Notes: generated from the letters alone by a model not told the origin. 64,000 nucleotides of DNA from Nematopogon swammerdamellus (GCA_946902875.1 OX336340.1:4175739-4239738); one strand, 5' to 3'; counted from the stretch's first letter, positions 11,150 through 22,561 are shown. Translations and numbers: made by a program.

Positions 11150-11278
11150 GTTTACAGGAAGAAATATCTGTAAAGGATAAGTCCGCCTTTGCGCCTCGTG
11201 TAAATCTTCAAATGTTGTAACTTTTAAATGTTCCTTGGAGCAATAACGTGTTTTCTATCTATCTATCTAATATCATGA
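11150..11278 (+). repeat. Family G LINE 3' end
   Basis: GGATAAGTCCGCCTTTGC, CTTGGAGCAATAACG and a terminal TCTATCTATCTATC run match the tails at 42251 and 54693 on the other strand. The tetranucleotide tail is characteristic of some non-LTR retroelements. Confidence 0.6.
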
Positions 11279-12295
11279 ATACTGTAGCGAGATAATCTCA
11301 AGTTTGTTTAGCATCCTACAGTTGATCGAAGTCTTCTCGGCTGAGTGCGACTACCTGAAAAAGAGCGCTTTACGTACTGACGGGTTTTTTATTTCGACAT
11401 CGTTATTTTTGGAGCTCGGTCACTTCGACCGACTCCTTTCGGGAATTTGTGCTGTTTCTCTATGTAAATGTGAATAATGAATCGAAACGCAGTATCCATT
11501 TCATTCAAAATATGGTAGACGTACTAGGTTTCAGATTTACGTACTTGGTGGATAGGCCTCCTTAGCAACTATGTTGAATAAAAATAATCATTACTTGCTA
11601 AGTCTTAAATCATTACTGACAAATTAATCATAAACATACTCTGACAATGAATCCTATTGTCTGTCAATATTGCGTTCGATATTAAAAAAGATAATGTTGA
11701 CGGAATACTCGCTTTTGAGATAATCTTTTCCGCGGCGGCGCGGTGTGGCGCTGATATGTCATTTCATTTTAATTAATGATTATAAAAAATATTAAACATT
11801 ACCAGACTATTAACCCCGCAGGACAGCTTTGAAATTGGAATTCTATAGCCATCGTGCGTGTACTCGAATTACAATCCTCCTCTATGGAAAATGAAAAACC
11901 ATTATGATAATAGATCACAGGCTCGTATAATGGATTTTCACATTTGTCGACCAGACGGTTTTTCGATCGATGTCGAAACTTGACATTAAGTAATTTAGAA
12001 ACCGGTTGCTATGTTATTAACTCCGTCATCAAAAGCGGTGTGACAGCAATTCGAATAATCATTATGTAACATATTTTGTGCAATCAATACCAATCATACG
12101 ACAGGAAAAACAAGTTGGAAAAGGCGCTAAATATTGAATATACAAGTTTTAAAAATATATGTCAAGATGTGGTTAGTTAGTTAGAATTTTCAGTGAAATA
12201 TTCATTGTTAATTTTGTTCTCAAACTGTATGTAGATAAACTTTAAGCGGTTTATAGTAAGTATTAAAATATTTACTAAATAATATTTATAAAGAA
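11279..12295. other. Unassigned AT-rich region
   Basis: I see no coding frame of note, no RNA gene and no match to the other families in the window. Confidence 0.4.
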
Positions 12296-12299
12296 AAAA

Positions 12300-12938
12300 A
12301 CGGCAAAGTGCGAGTCGTATCCGCGCACCGAAGTTTCCGTAAGACCACGTAACTGGCCGGTATTTTACTCTAGAGTTTCCACTATAATCACAGAATTTCA
12401 AGTTCACTTTCTTTGAAACTTTGAAAAAAATCACTATTCTTGTATGGAGACAGCCTTATTTTTTAACTTTTTTTTTATTATTTGTTAGAATATCTGCCAT
12501 AATAATTAATAACACCGCCGCCGTGCAGTCCGGAGGATACGGAGCTCTCCGAGATGGGGGTGGTGGTGGCCTACGTGTCTAGTACCACCACCTATCGCTC
12601 GTAGCTTGCCTCGCGTCGTCCCGGAGAGCTCCCTAGCCACGGCCTGCACCCGCCGGTGCGCTTGGAGGCCTGTCTCCCGCCGCCGGCGGTATTACCGTTT
12701 TTGTTTTTTGTGTTTATATTAATTTTGTATATTTTTAATTTGATTATCTATATATGGAATTAATATAAATATTGTATCATAGAAACGTGAAAATAAAGAA
12801 ATAACACATATTCTGTGAAAATTTCAAGTGAAGGTTCAAAAGATACAGCCCTCGAACAGAAAGATGGACGGACAGGCAGGCAAATCGACGGCATAGGCTT
12901 AGTAATAGGCGTCAGTATGTATACGGAAAACTAAAAAA
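12300..12938 (+). repeat. Family A repeat split by a TSD-flanked insertion
   Basis: Left part: CGGCAAAGTGCGAGTCGT to AATAACAC (12515). Right part: from ATAACACATATTCTGTG (12801) to the degenerate end ATACGGAAAACTAAAAAA. The interruption is described separately. Confidence 0.7.
12516..12800 (+). mobile_element. Retroelement 3' end inserted in family A
   Basis: A GC-rich first half (near 12520-12690) is followed by an AT-rich 3' UTR ending GTGAAAATAAAGAA, close to a polyadenylation signal. AATAACAC flanks both sides, consistent with an 8-9-bp target-site duplication. The clade is unclear; a 5'-truncated LINE is likely. Confidence 0.55.
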
Positions 12939-13344
12939 CAACTGTGAAAAATTCAAGATATCCATATTAATGCTCAATAAACAATATACAACAAATGTAA
13001 ACTTCGTGTTAATCCTAATATGGAATACAGACTTTCATCGTAATTGTACTAACGAGTGTCTTTGTTACACGTACAAGCAAAATCAATCTTCTCTTAATTA
13101 CTGCAAGCACTGACGCGGAAATTTAACGACTGTGGCCGAGATGACTTCACTGGATGAGTACGGCTGTTGTTCTTTGCGTTTGTAAACTCATTGCATTCAC
13201 TGACACTTTAAATCTACTACCTATTCGAAACAAATCATTGTTTGCCATGAAATGCTATCTATTCTTATTTTATCATTATATAAATTGCTATTCCTGTTTT
13301 ATATTATTTTGTAAGAAAGAACTGATTGAACAAACATCTATACA

Positions 13345-13670
13345 TATAATAAAATCGTAGAGGTAAGAAAGTCTGTACATTGAATGTATTCGGAAAAAAA
13401 CTAACCAGGGTGGCTTAAAATGAGATACTGAACATGTTAGAACAGTTTTTAAAATTTTTGTTTGTTTGTTTGTTTGTCTGTACGCGCATCACGCAAAAAC
13501 CACTGAACGGAATTAGACGAAACTTTGTATAGTGGCAGTTTATATGCCGGGTTAACATAATACGTAAAAAAAAATAACAAAAATAAAAAAAAATTAACAA
13601 ATAAAAACATTATTGCGCGTTTAAAATCACGTAGTCCAAAGTGCATAATTATATCTTGAGAACTGTCAGC
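13345..13670 (+). repeat. Dispersed repeat copy 1 (TACGCGCATCACGCAAAAAC)
   Basis: ATAATAAAATCGTAGAGG, a GTTT microsatellite, then GTACGCGCATCACGCAAAAA, CCACTGAACGGAATTAGACG and TCACGTAGTCCAAAG. The same order recurs at 13795. It resembles Helitron-like lepidopteran repeats, but the ends are not defined here. Confidence 0.55.
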
Positions 13671-13794
13671 AAATACAATTTGAATAAAATATTCATTCGA
13701 AATTTAAAAATAAGTAGATACAACGAAAATGACAGTTCTTCTTTTTTATAACTTGAACACAATAGTCTATACATATCTATTCTTTCTATACATA

Positions 13795-14030
13795 TCATAA
13801 AATCGTAAATGCAAAAATGTCTATTTGTACGCGCATCTCGCAAAAACCACTGAACGGAATTTGACGAAACTTTTTATAGTGACAGTGTATATCCCGGATG
13901 AACATAATAATTAGAAAATATAATAAAAATCACGTAATCCAAAGTAAAGGTAAAAAACTATTTTAAATGTCATGTTGATAACGGAGAACTGTCATCTCGA
14001 CGTGAGCTGGCCGGTGACAAATTGTTTGAT
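13795..14030 (+). repeat. Dispersed repeat copy 2
   Basis: ATAAAATCGTAAATGC, GTACGCGCATCTCGCAAAAA, CACTGAACGGAATTTGACG, ATCACGTAATCCAAAG and GAGAACTGTCA parallel copy 1 in the same orientation. The microsatellite is missing. Confidence 0.55.
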
Positions 14031-14096
14031 AAATAAAAATAATAATTGAAAGTCGAAGTTATGTCGCTGTCATTGGTGCAATAAAATTTATATATC

Positions 14097-15631
14097 TGTT
14101 GCCCGCGGCTTCGCTCGCGTGAAATTCGTATTTAAAAAAAAGAAAGTAAGTAACTAAAGGCGGGCCCGAAGGCTGATCTGCGCTCACGTAAACGATATTC
14201 TTTCTCGATGAAAGTAACTAAGGGCGAGGCGGAAGGCGGAGCTGAGTTCAGGAAGAAGAAAAACATTCTTGAAGAAAGTAAGTAACTAAGAGCGAGGCCG
14301 AAGGCCGAGCTCTATTCTGGAAGACCATAAACCTTCTCGAAGAAAGTAAGTAACTATGGGCGAGGCCGCAGGCCGAGCTGCGTTCAGGAAGAAGCTAAAC
14401 CATCTTGAAAAAAGTAAGTAACTAAGGCGAGGCCGAAGGCCGAGCTACGTTCGGATAATTGAAAAACCATCTCGAAGAAAGCAAGTAACTAAGGGCGAGG
14501 CCGAAGGCCGAGCTGCGTTCAGGAAGAAGCTAAACCATCTTGAAGAAAGTAAGCAACTAAGGCGAGGCCGAAGGCCGAGCTACGTTCTGACAAATGATAA
14601 ACCATCTCGAAGAAAGCAAGTAACTAAGGGCGAGGCCGAAGGCCGAGCTGCGTTCAGGAAGAAGCTAAACCATCTCGAATAAAGTTAATTAATATTAAGA
14701 TTGAGTTAATTTAATTTAAATTTTATTATAAAGGCCACGCTTCTAACGGCAAATATACAGTGCATCCTAGAACCTCGCGGTTATTCCCGGCTGGATGGAA
14801 AGACGCCCGATGCTATCACCTTAGTGCCATGGACTAAGGGTAGTTCTTTGATGTGGGACGCCACTTTTGTTCTCACATTGGCTCCAAGTCACGTTAGGAC
14901 ATCTTCAAGAGCGGCTGGCGCGGCCGAGGCTGGGGCGGAGAGCCTCAAACGCAGCAAATATAGAAATATGATTCAAGATTTCGAATTTGTTGCGTTTGCG
15001 GTTGAAACCCTCGGTCCGTGGAGCAGTGAAGCCAAAAGAGGCTTGAGCTGGTTGACGCAACTGGTGTCCCGTCATCAAGGGCTTATGTACTTCATTCAAA
15101 GGGTAAGCCTTGCCATCCAGCGGGGTAATGCCGCAAGTGCTCTAAGAACATTTGAAAATGCCCGTTTTGATAGTTATTTTAATGTTTGTTAGGTAGGTTT
15201 AATTCTTTAGTTATTAATATTACTTTTTTATTTTTATGAAATAAATAGATTGAGTAAACTATATTATATTCTATCGAAGAAAGGAAGTCTATAAGGGCGA
15301 GGCCCGAAGGCGGAAGAGGGTTTTTGGTTTACCCGAACGCAGCTCGGCCTTCGGCCTCACACTTAGTTCCTTCCTTTCTTCCAGAAGGTTTATCGTCTTC
15401 CTGAACGCAGCTCGGCCTTCGGCCTCGCCCTTACTTACTTCCTTTATTTGAGAAAGGTTTATCGTTTACCTGAAAGCTGCTCGGCCTTCGGCCTCGCCCT
15501 TAGTTAGTTACTTTCTTTAAGAAGGTTTATCGATTACCTGAACGCAGCTCGGCCTTCGGCCTCGCCCTTAGTTACTTACATTCTTCTTTGGAATACGAAT
15601 TTCACGCGAGCGGAGCCGCGGGCTCAGCTAG
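14097..15631. mobile_element. Foldback Helitron-like element with 67/68-bp minisatellite arms
   Basis: Both ends are the family H 3' terminus, pointing outwards: the left reads GCCCGCGGCTTCGCTCGCG and the right ACGCGAGCGGAGCCGCGGG...CTAG (15628-15631). The left arm (14130-14690) holds GAGGCCGAAGGCCGAGCT units starting at 14294, 14362, 14429, 14497, 14564 and 14632. The right arm (15270-15600) holds the inverted units. A family F tail occupies the centre. Confidence 0.75.
14803..15250 (+). pseudogene. Family F retroelement C-terminal domain, 5'-truncated
   Basis: The frame reads TPDAITLVPWTKGSSLMWDA, then LTLAPSH, FVAFAVETLGPWSSEAK and QRVSLAIQRGNAASALRTFE, ending in a stop at 15190-15192. 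It is homologous to the frame at 9753 and open across about 130 codons. It lies between the inverted arms of the foldback element, so it probably inserted there. No polymerase domain precedes it. Confidence 0.6.
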
Positions 15632-15639
15632 TGTTATAT

Positions 15640-17340
15640 AAATCTTTATCATATTAAGATCTTACCGCAATTTTAATAAACAGGTTTTATGGCGTCGCCC
15701 CCGTGAGATTTCTATCTCCGAAGGCATATTATTTCTTACTTTGGTATTAAGTTCTAATTTTATTAACTTTTCTTATGAATGTACCTAACGACGATATTTT
15801 CGAAAAATACTAAGGACTCCTTCTGTTTTAATAATATTCTTGCGTTGCAGTTAAAATTATATCTCCAGAGATAGCATCTAAATTTTTGCAGAAATATCTA
15901 CATCTTCCAGTAAACGAGTCGATTGCTTTCAATTTGTTCACAATTTGAAGTATCATCGTGAATTTAAATTAGTTATTATAGTAATACTTCATTGTTGACC
16001 TCCCTCGAACTAAAAATGGCGAGACAAAAGGTCACATAGGAGGTCAATTCTCGAACAGGTAAATTGAGAATCGAGTACGATATTTCGAGGAAAAGTAAAT
16101 TATTCATTATTAAGTATAATCCATATTTTTTTATTCAGTTGGTTATTAATTATGTTGCATTGCTGAGTAAATCTTTATAGAAATAACCAATTTAAGTATA
16201 AAGATCATTTGTTTGTAGTTCCATGAATTAAAATATTTCACAAATGTAAATTTATGCCAAAACTAGTAGAACACTTACAGTAGCACTAATCTAGCCAGTT
16301 GACTAAACTAATAAATAAAGTGGAAAATCGGTAACGACCTATGCGATCGATTCTAAGTTCGCTTATGTCGAGAAATACCTACTCAATCAATTCGCATGGA
16401 GTTCTAACTTAGGTACGTTTTCTGACACATCTAAGGACGGTTAATGGTTATAGGATTTCAAAGTAATTAAGAAATAGTGAATAAATTGTTAAAATACAAT
16501 TTCAATTCCTTCCGATTCCCGGTATTTACATTCAGAAGGTCCTCTTTCTGGAGTCCAACCACTACGCCTATCGAGATATAGCGCGTTTTCTCTATATAAA
16601 TGTCCCTACATAATTACAATATCTTAATTTTATGGTCTACGCCTTCTACTTATAACCAGTGAAAAGCCAAAATGTATTAACTCCATTTACATACTTTTAG
16701 GGCTTTTCGCTAATCGAAATATCGTACTCGATTCATAATTTTTCTGTTGAATTGACCTCCTGGTCAAAACTTAAAACGAAGAGCTAGCACATGATCAGAA
16801 ACTTTCCCACACAGTCTAAGTCAAGGTTACTCCGTTGATTCGGCGAATGTCGCCCCTCCAACACTCGTGGTGTTACAAGGTTACCGTGTATAAATTCGAC
16901 GATTGTTTTTGCAGTCAGGTTTGTGTAACTAACACTTGATGTGTCTGTCTTCTCCGAGTGTTGGTTAGGCATTTATAGGTGTGGAGGTGGATGACTTATC
17001 GATTAGATTATTCAACAATGTCCATCTAATGACAACAAGCCGGTGCATTATCTCAAATATAAACCTGTTTATTATACTAAAGTAATATAACGATCCTTCA
17101 AAATTGGATGGTTCCCATTTGAACTATATTTTCCCGTTTGAATGTTTGACACAGGGCAACAAATTTACTTTATATCTACTTGTCTACTCACGCTCTGTGT
17201 CTCTGTTGAAACCATCTAATTAAACTATAGTTATATCAAAAATAATTTTATTGAATTATTTTATAACTTAAAAAACAATACTAATAAATATCTATCTATC
17301 CACTGTGAAACAACTAAACAATTAAAACTACCTAACACGC
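15640..17340. other. Unassigned AT-rich region
   Basis: No recognised gene. A 62-codon minus frame at 16784-16972 has no motifs. No family landmarks seen. Confidence 0.4.
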
Positions 17341-17349
17341 ATGAAAATA

Positions 17350-17575
17350 ACTACTATCAAAAGGGATGTTTTGGAAAGTTCCTAGAACGCTTGCGGCATT
17401 ATTACTGTGAATGGCAAGGTTTACTCTTTGAATAAAGTAGGCCCTTGATTGCGGGACCCCTCCGCCGCCACCGCCGCGCCCGGTGCGGTAGCGTCCACCA
17501 ACAGAGGGCCAAGACTCTTCAAGAAGCTAGTTTTTACGCAACAAATTCGAAATCTTGAAATATATCTTTTTAATT
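17350..17575 (-). pseudogene. Family F tail, decayed
   Basis: The reverse strand shows GAATTTGTTGCG, AAGAGTCTTGGCCCTCTGTT, GGTGGACGCTACCG, AATCAAGGGCCTACTT, AGTAAACCTTGCCATTC and GCCGCAAGCGTTCTAGG. It carries a GC-rich expansion (CCGCCGCCACCGCCGCGCCC) and frameshifts. Confidence 0.55.
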
Positions 17576-17617
17576 TAATATCTTTAAGATTTGTTCCTAT
17601 ATAGATGTTTACGTACA

Positions 17618-17935
17618 TACATACCACACACGCTGTATCCCTACGACAATCAGGGTAAGCAGAGTAATCGGTGTTGTGCTGTAAGAACTCTGGAAAATTG
17701 CAACACAACATCGACCACCACGTTTAGCACAGTATTCGGCCAAGATAACTATCAAGCAGCAAGTATAAGGCACAAAGACCCACCTGCTGCACGGCACGAC
17801 TCGGTGGAAGGACCGTGCCAAGGTGATAGGTGGTAAGCCTATCGCCCTTTAGCACGGCATCTCGTTCTCATCCCTTAGTCGCCTTTTACGACATGCACGG
17901 GGAGAGACGCAGTGGGGCTATTATGTTTACGCTTG
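17618..17935 (-). repeat. Family C repeat
   Basis: The minus strand runs from AATAGCCCCACTGCGTCTCT through GTCGTAAAAGGCGACTAAGG, CACCTATCACCTTGGCACGG and a GTTGTG/CAGCACAACACCGATTAC hairpin region to a tail with ACAGCGTGTGTGGTATGTAT. Confidence 0.75.
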
Positions 17936-18192
17936 GCACAAATTGTTTTGAAGTGATTCAAGGGGCCTCAACCATCACAATATGTCTTCCAGTCAACCTT
18001 TAGAAGCTTGGGACGTGCGCGCGCGCCTATAGTGAGAGATACACATATATACGAGTATGTTATGTATTTTTATATCAGTGTTCGCTGTGTTACCTACTAA
18101 TGCATACGTTCATCGACCTAGATCTCCTATTGACTGAGTCTCGGTAGCGCGGGCGTGTCTGCGCAAAGGTGACACTGCTATCATCTTCATAA

Positions 18193-18696
18193 TTTTTAGG
18201 GTTCCGTACGTACGGGACCATATTACCAAGCCTACGCCTTCTGCCCGTCCGTCCGTCTGTCTGTCCGCAAGGGCTGTATCTTTTGAACTGTAACAGGTAG
18301 CCGGTTGAAATTTTCACAAAATATGTGCCTATTATGTGCATATTATGCCAAATATCGTGTCGCGGATATCCTAACAAAGAAAAAAAAAGTAAAAAAGCTA
18401 AGGGATCCCCATACATGAAATGTGTTTTTCAACGTCTTATCGTAGAAACGGTAATACCTACTTACCTACATACAAGCGTTAAACTTGGTGTGATTATATT
18501 GCAAAAGTCTAAAATAAAACAACAAATAATAAAAACCAGCCAAATGTTTTTTCAGCCAAAATTCGGGCTCGTGCCCGAATCACATTTGGTGCTCGCGTCC
18601 TCGATGAAAGAAATCAATGATTTTTTTGGTAAAATAATATATTGTGTCGTGGTACAGAACCCTAGAGGCGCGCGTCCAACTCGCGCTTTGTCGGTT
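18193..18696 (-). repeat. Family A repeat, long subfamily
   Basis: Begins TTTTTAGGGTTCCGTACGTA (reverse of the family end), has a GTCCGTCCGTCTGTCTGTCC core and ends at CTCGCGCTTTGTCGGTTTTT. The extended middle (CATACAAGCGTTAAACTTGG) matches 36935-37300, defining a subfamily. It abuts the next copy head to tail. Confidence 0.65.
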
Positions 18697-19042
18697 TTTA
18701 GGGTTCCGTATCCGTTGTACGGGCGGGACCCTATTACTAAGCCTACGCCGTCTGTCTGTCTGTCCGACGGCTGTATCTCTTGAACTGTAATATGTAGCCC
18801 GTTGAAATTTTCACAGAATATGTGCTATTATGGCCGATATAACAACAAATCATAAAAATAAGAAAAATTAAAAAATTCACGGGAGTCCCCATACAAGAAA
18901 CTAAAAAGTGTATGCGCGCTATCTACCGAAAAGAGTGTGAAGCTCTTTAACTAATACATAGATGGCGTGAGTGGCGCTGACCATGACATGGCGATACGGA
19001 ACCCTCGGTGCGCGAGTTCGACTAGCGTTTTGTCGGTTTTTT
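18696..19042 (-). repeat. Family A repeat, complete
   Basis: Runs from TTTTTAGGGTTCCGTATCC through the GTCTGTCTGTCTGTCC core, GAATATGTGCTATTATGGCC, GTGGCGCTGACCATGACATG and CGGTGCGCGAGTTCGACTAG to TCGGTTTTTT. Good reference copy for the family in this window. Confidence 0.8.
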
Positions 19043-19049
19043 ATCATCT

Positions 19050-19690
19050 CCTATCATCGTCTGACGGCGCGCCACGTGTTATGTACGGTTGATAAAATTG
19101 AGTATCTTACGAAATAGATTACGCATTACTACTACGAACGTTCGAACATAAATTACTCAGTTTATTGTTATTTTAGATTAGATAAATCTTACATTTCGAT
19201 CGACTTTAAACCAACGAATAAAACTTATCGGGAAGTGGCATACAACGCACCGAATTGAGGCGCGCTATTTGTGAGCATTCAGCACACTCTCCAATCGTTG
19301 TCTCCCTTATACGTATCAAATTGTCATTTAACCGTCTTACTCTATCGACGTTCACAGAGCGGAAACGTAACGTGATGTATGAGGCGCTCGCGCACTTACG
19401 CTGTTTTAAATATTGGCAATATAAAGAAGAACTCCAATCGCACCTTTCTACCGGTAAAATGTATGACGAGGGCCCGTCCAGAAAGTAGAATGTCGTTGCT
19501 TTAAACATTACGTTTGCCCTTTTCGGAAAAATGTATTATATAGAGCTGCGAACTGCACAGTGGTTGACGATCAAATATTTTTTGACGACCAATGGGCGGT
19601 CTTCGAAGTAGCTGTTATTATTTCATTACTTAGTGAAACGAAAATTACTCTGAGTATGCTTCAGTCCGGATTCAGTTACTTAGATAGTTA
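19050..19690. other. Unassigned region
   Basis: Overlapping frames at 19206-19508 (minus) and 19255-19488 (plus) share the same DNA and show no domain I recognise. Coding status unknown and probably none. Confidence 0.25.
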
Positions 19691-19693
19691 ATT

Positions 19694-19900
19694 GTCAGCC
19701 TCGATAGCTCAGTGGTGCAGACAGTCGACTGTTACTATTGATTGTTGCAGCAATGCTGGGCGCGGTCAGTACTTGGATGGGTGACAGCTCGACCGTGGTT
19801 CGGATTCCACTTAAACTGTAGGTCCCTTCCCTTCTTACATACCTTACTAGGTGGTAGGGTTCAACCCTCGGGTTGGTACCACCGCACTGAATGAAAGGTA
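19694..19900 (+). repeat. Family S SINE, chimeric head, tail lost
   Basis: GTCAGCCTCGATAGCTCAGT (box A), the 5S-like GGCGCGGTCAGTACTTGGAT, box B-like GGTTCGGATTCC and the core with GGTTGGTACCACCGCACTGA. It stops after the core. Confidence 0.8.
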
Positions 19901-20194
19901 CCTAGTAATATAAGAAGGGAGTCATATTCCTATGGCTATTCTTATAACTCGAGAACCAATTTATCGATTTACATACGATTTTCACTGTTACAATCTGTCA
20001 CTTCACTCAACGATGGTTTTAGGCTATAAATAATAACGCTAAGTTATCAACGGCCTATGTTGTCAGCAAAAGGTCACGCGAAGCGAATTCGCTGACAAAA
20101 TCTATACACTAATTAAATAAAAAATAAAATAAGATATTTATAAAACCTGATTACGAAACCCGAAGGAAAGCTGATCGAAAATGCTGTATTGAGT

Positions 20195-20552
20195 GTAGTC
20201 GCTATTGAATGTTAAGCAACGCTGGGTGCGGTCAGTACTTGGATGGGTGACCGCTGACCGTTGGAGGCTGACCGAGGTTCGGATTCCTCGTAAAACTGTA
20301 GGTCCCTTCCCTCCTAATCTTACTTGGTGGTAGGGTTTAACGCGCCCGGGTTGGTACCACCGCACTGAATGAAACGTCGGTCTAAACGGCTATGTAAATA
20401 GTTTGTGTTTTCCGACCAGTTCAATGTAGCCGGCACGATCAAAGGGGGAAGCACTGACATGGCACCTAGTTCACCCGGTGTTATGGGCTGACATCACGGA
20501 CGTTGTAGGTGATGTAGCCAACCGTGGCAGTGTCAATAAAAAAAAATAAAAA
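20195..20552 (+). repeat. Family S SINE with 5S head and poly(A)
   Basis: Starts in the 5S-like part (GTTAAGCAACGCTGGGTGCG, then GTACTTGGATGGGTGACCGC) and continues through box B-like, core and full tail to a run of A. ATTGAGT occurs just before the copy (20182) and after its poly(A) (20553), a possible short TSD. A LINE tail follows directly. Confidence 0.8.
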
Positions 20553-20554
20553 AA

Positions 20555-20988
20555 AATTGAGTCACAGACGATTTGTGGGTTCGCTTAGTCTGTTTTACAG
20601 ATACTATCACGGACGCTGCTCTGCGGAACTAGCATCCCTTATTCCCTGCCACCCGTCCTATCTCCGCATGACTCGTCGCAGAGAGACTCAGCACCATTTT
20701 GTTGTTGACATTGGGCTTCTGAGAACCCATCAGTTATCTAAATAGTTTCTTTGTTGCACCGCTAGAGTGTGGAACTGTCTTCCGGCGAGTGTATTTCCTG
20801 GATCCTTTAACCTGGGTGTCTTCAAGCGTCGTATTAACGGGCTAGACAGCCTAGCAACAGTCCGCAAATCTGCTGGCATGGCACCTAACTGAGCGTGGTT
20901 TCGCGAGGAGAGGTGATTTTGGCTCTGTCGACTGCACCATTGGTCCCTCGGCACAGCCAACAATGCTGGTTTACATAAAAAAAAATAT
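20555..20988 (+). pseudogene. Jockey-like LINE ORF2 C-terminus and 3' end
   Basis: The translated end reads HRRFVGSLSLFYRYYHGRC, then a stop where the 58-kb homologue has Ser, then FLCRTARVWNCLPASVFP and FNLGVFKRRINGLDSLAT. This is the usual C-terminal tail of jockey-clade reverse transcriptases. The 3' UTR carries GGAGAGGTGATTTTGGCTCT and CGGCACAGCCAACAATG before poly(A). Truncated at the 5' end and inactivated by the nonsense codon at about 20742. Confidence 0.8.
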
Positions 20989-21269
20989 TGGAGCGTGTAG
21001 AAGGATTCGAATACTACAGTATTTTCGATCAACATGCCTTGTTATTTCCTTCGGGTTTCTTTGTCGTTTTTTTTGTTTCCCTTTTATTTTTGTCCACGTT
21101 CATGATTATGAGACCTTTCGCCCTCCTCAAACAATACATTAATTATGAAGAGTTTGTGGCGACTGAGCTAGCCCGTCATAGTTTGTACACATAGACATAG
21201 ATCTTGTCAACTTGAAAATGACGCGTCCTTACAGGACGCGAAACTACGACGACCTTTGCTAACTTACAC

Positions 21270-21548
21270 ACACACACACACCACACGCCGTATCCCGACA
21301 ATCGGGGTAAGCAGAGTAATCGGTGTTGTGCTGAAAGTGTTCTGGTACATACAGCACAACACCGACCACCACGTTTAGCAAAGTATTCGGACAAGATAAC
21401 GCGCCCACCTGCTGACCGTGCCAAGGTGAGAGGTGGCTACCCTGTCGCCCTTATGTACGGCATCTTGTCCTTATCCCTTAGTCGCCTTTTACGACATTCA
21501 CGGGGAGAGATGCAGTGGGGCTATTCTACCGGCCACACACAGTATGTT
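21270..21548 (-). repeat. Family C repeat
   Basis: Minus strand: CACTGCATCTCTCCCCGTG, TCGTAAAAGGCGACTAAGG, CACCTCTCACCTTGGCACGG, the GTGTTGTGCTG/CAGCACAACACC hairpin and TCGGGATACGGCGTGTGGTG. The part with GCAAGTAAGGCACG is deleted. Confidence 0.7.
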
Positions 21549-21604
21549 CATTTATTTTCTATTTTCTACTCTATATATAAGTATTCCTTTTTTTTTTGTA
21601 GTCC

Positions 21605-21960
21605 GATACGGGTGGGTGAGCCAGAAGCACATGCATGCGGTAGGTGCCATAACGGAGACTTCCCTTTTGAATAGCTCGCTATGATGGACTAGAGGAGAAC
21701 ACAGCCGAGGCTGCTATGCGGCCATCTTACATCCAGTACGGTGATACCAACCCAGTCGGCTACAATTTGAGCCTACCGCCTAGTAAGGGGCAAGGGAAGG
21801 GACCTACAAGTCTTACAACAGTTCCGAAAGTGAAGCAGCAGGTGTAGGTGTACACGTACAAAAAATCATTGGTAGACGCCGCCGACCGGACTCGAACCTC
21901 GGACCTCTCGCAAAGAGACCGACGACGCCCAGACCACACGGCCAGCCGCCGCCGCCGCTT
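21605..21960 (-). repeat. Family S SINE with tRNA-like head
   Basis: On the minus strand the head carries TGGCCGTGTGGTCTGGGCG and GAGGTTCGAGTCCGGTCGGC, a tRNA-like box A/box B pair. The shared core (TAGGTCCCTTCCCTTGCCCC, GGGTTGGTATCACCGTACTG) and a tail with GTTATGGCACCTACC follow. It matches the copy at 34228-34628. Confidence 0.7.
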
Positions 21961-22001
21961 GAATGATGAATTCGACTCCGCAAAATGTTAAGTGCAGTGA
22001 C

Positions 22002-22399
22002 TAGTGTCCGACCGAAAGTGCACTTTCACTTTCGGCCGAAAGCCGTAGCCGAATTTCGGCAAAATTCTACTTTCGGCAGAAAGCCGAAAGCCGAAACCGA
22101 AAGTTAGTTAGTTATGCATTGTTTAGGTAGAAGGATATGCAAGTGACAATAAAAAAGTTATTTATAATTATGAGATTTTTTTTATTTAATGCATAAAACT
22201 ATAATGCACAATTATTAACACCATTATTAATAATGAAAAATCAAACAAAGCGGTCGGTCGGTTTGTCTGTCTAACAAGTTTCGGTTGGGCCGAAAGTGGC
22301 CACCACTTTTGGCCGAAACCGTTAGTTTGCCGAATGTGGCAAATATTGGCCGAAAGGCCGAAAGCCGAAAGCCGAAACCGAATATTCGGTCGGACACTA
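22002..22399. mobile_element. hAT-like MITE with GCCGAAA repeats
   Basis: TIRs TAGTGTCCGACCGAA (start) and TTCGGTCGGACACTA (end). Flanks GCAGTGAC (21994-22001) and GCTGTGAC (22400-22407) are an 8-bp TSD with one mismatch. The interior is rich in GCCGAAA/TTTCGGC repeats near both ends. No transposase. An 8-bp TSD with a T/CAGTG-type end is hAT-like; the assignment is inference. Confidence 0.8.
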
Positions 22400-22561
22400 G
22401 CTGTGACACCTTATGGTTGACGAACTACACTACTAACCGTGTTGCAGAAAACGGCCTTGTGTTATTATCTGTTAGTGTCGTGTGTTGATGAATTACCAAT
22501 GTTAAGGTAGCTAAAGCACGATGCGACATTTGCTCGAAGATACGATACCTTTTATTTTTTT

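Noticed and set aside
14130..14690. CRISPR-like alternation of repeat and spacer
   Set aside because: The 'spacers' are themselves repeated (two alternating unit types); it is a minisatellite.
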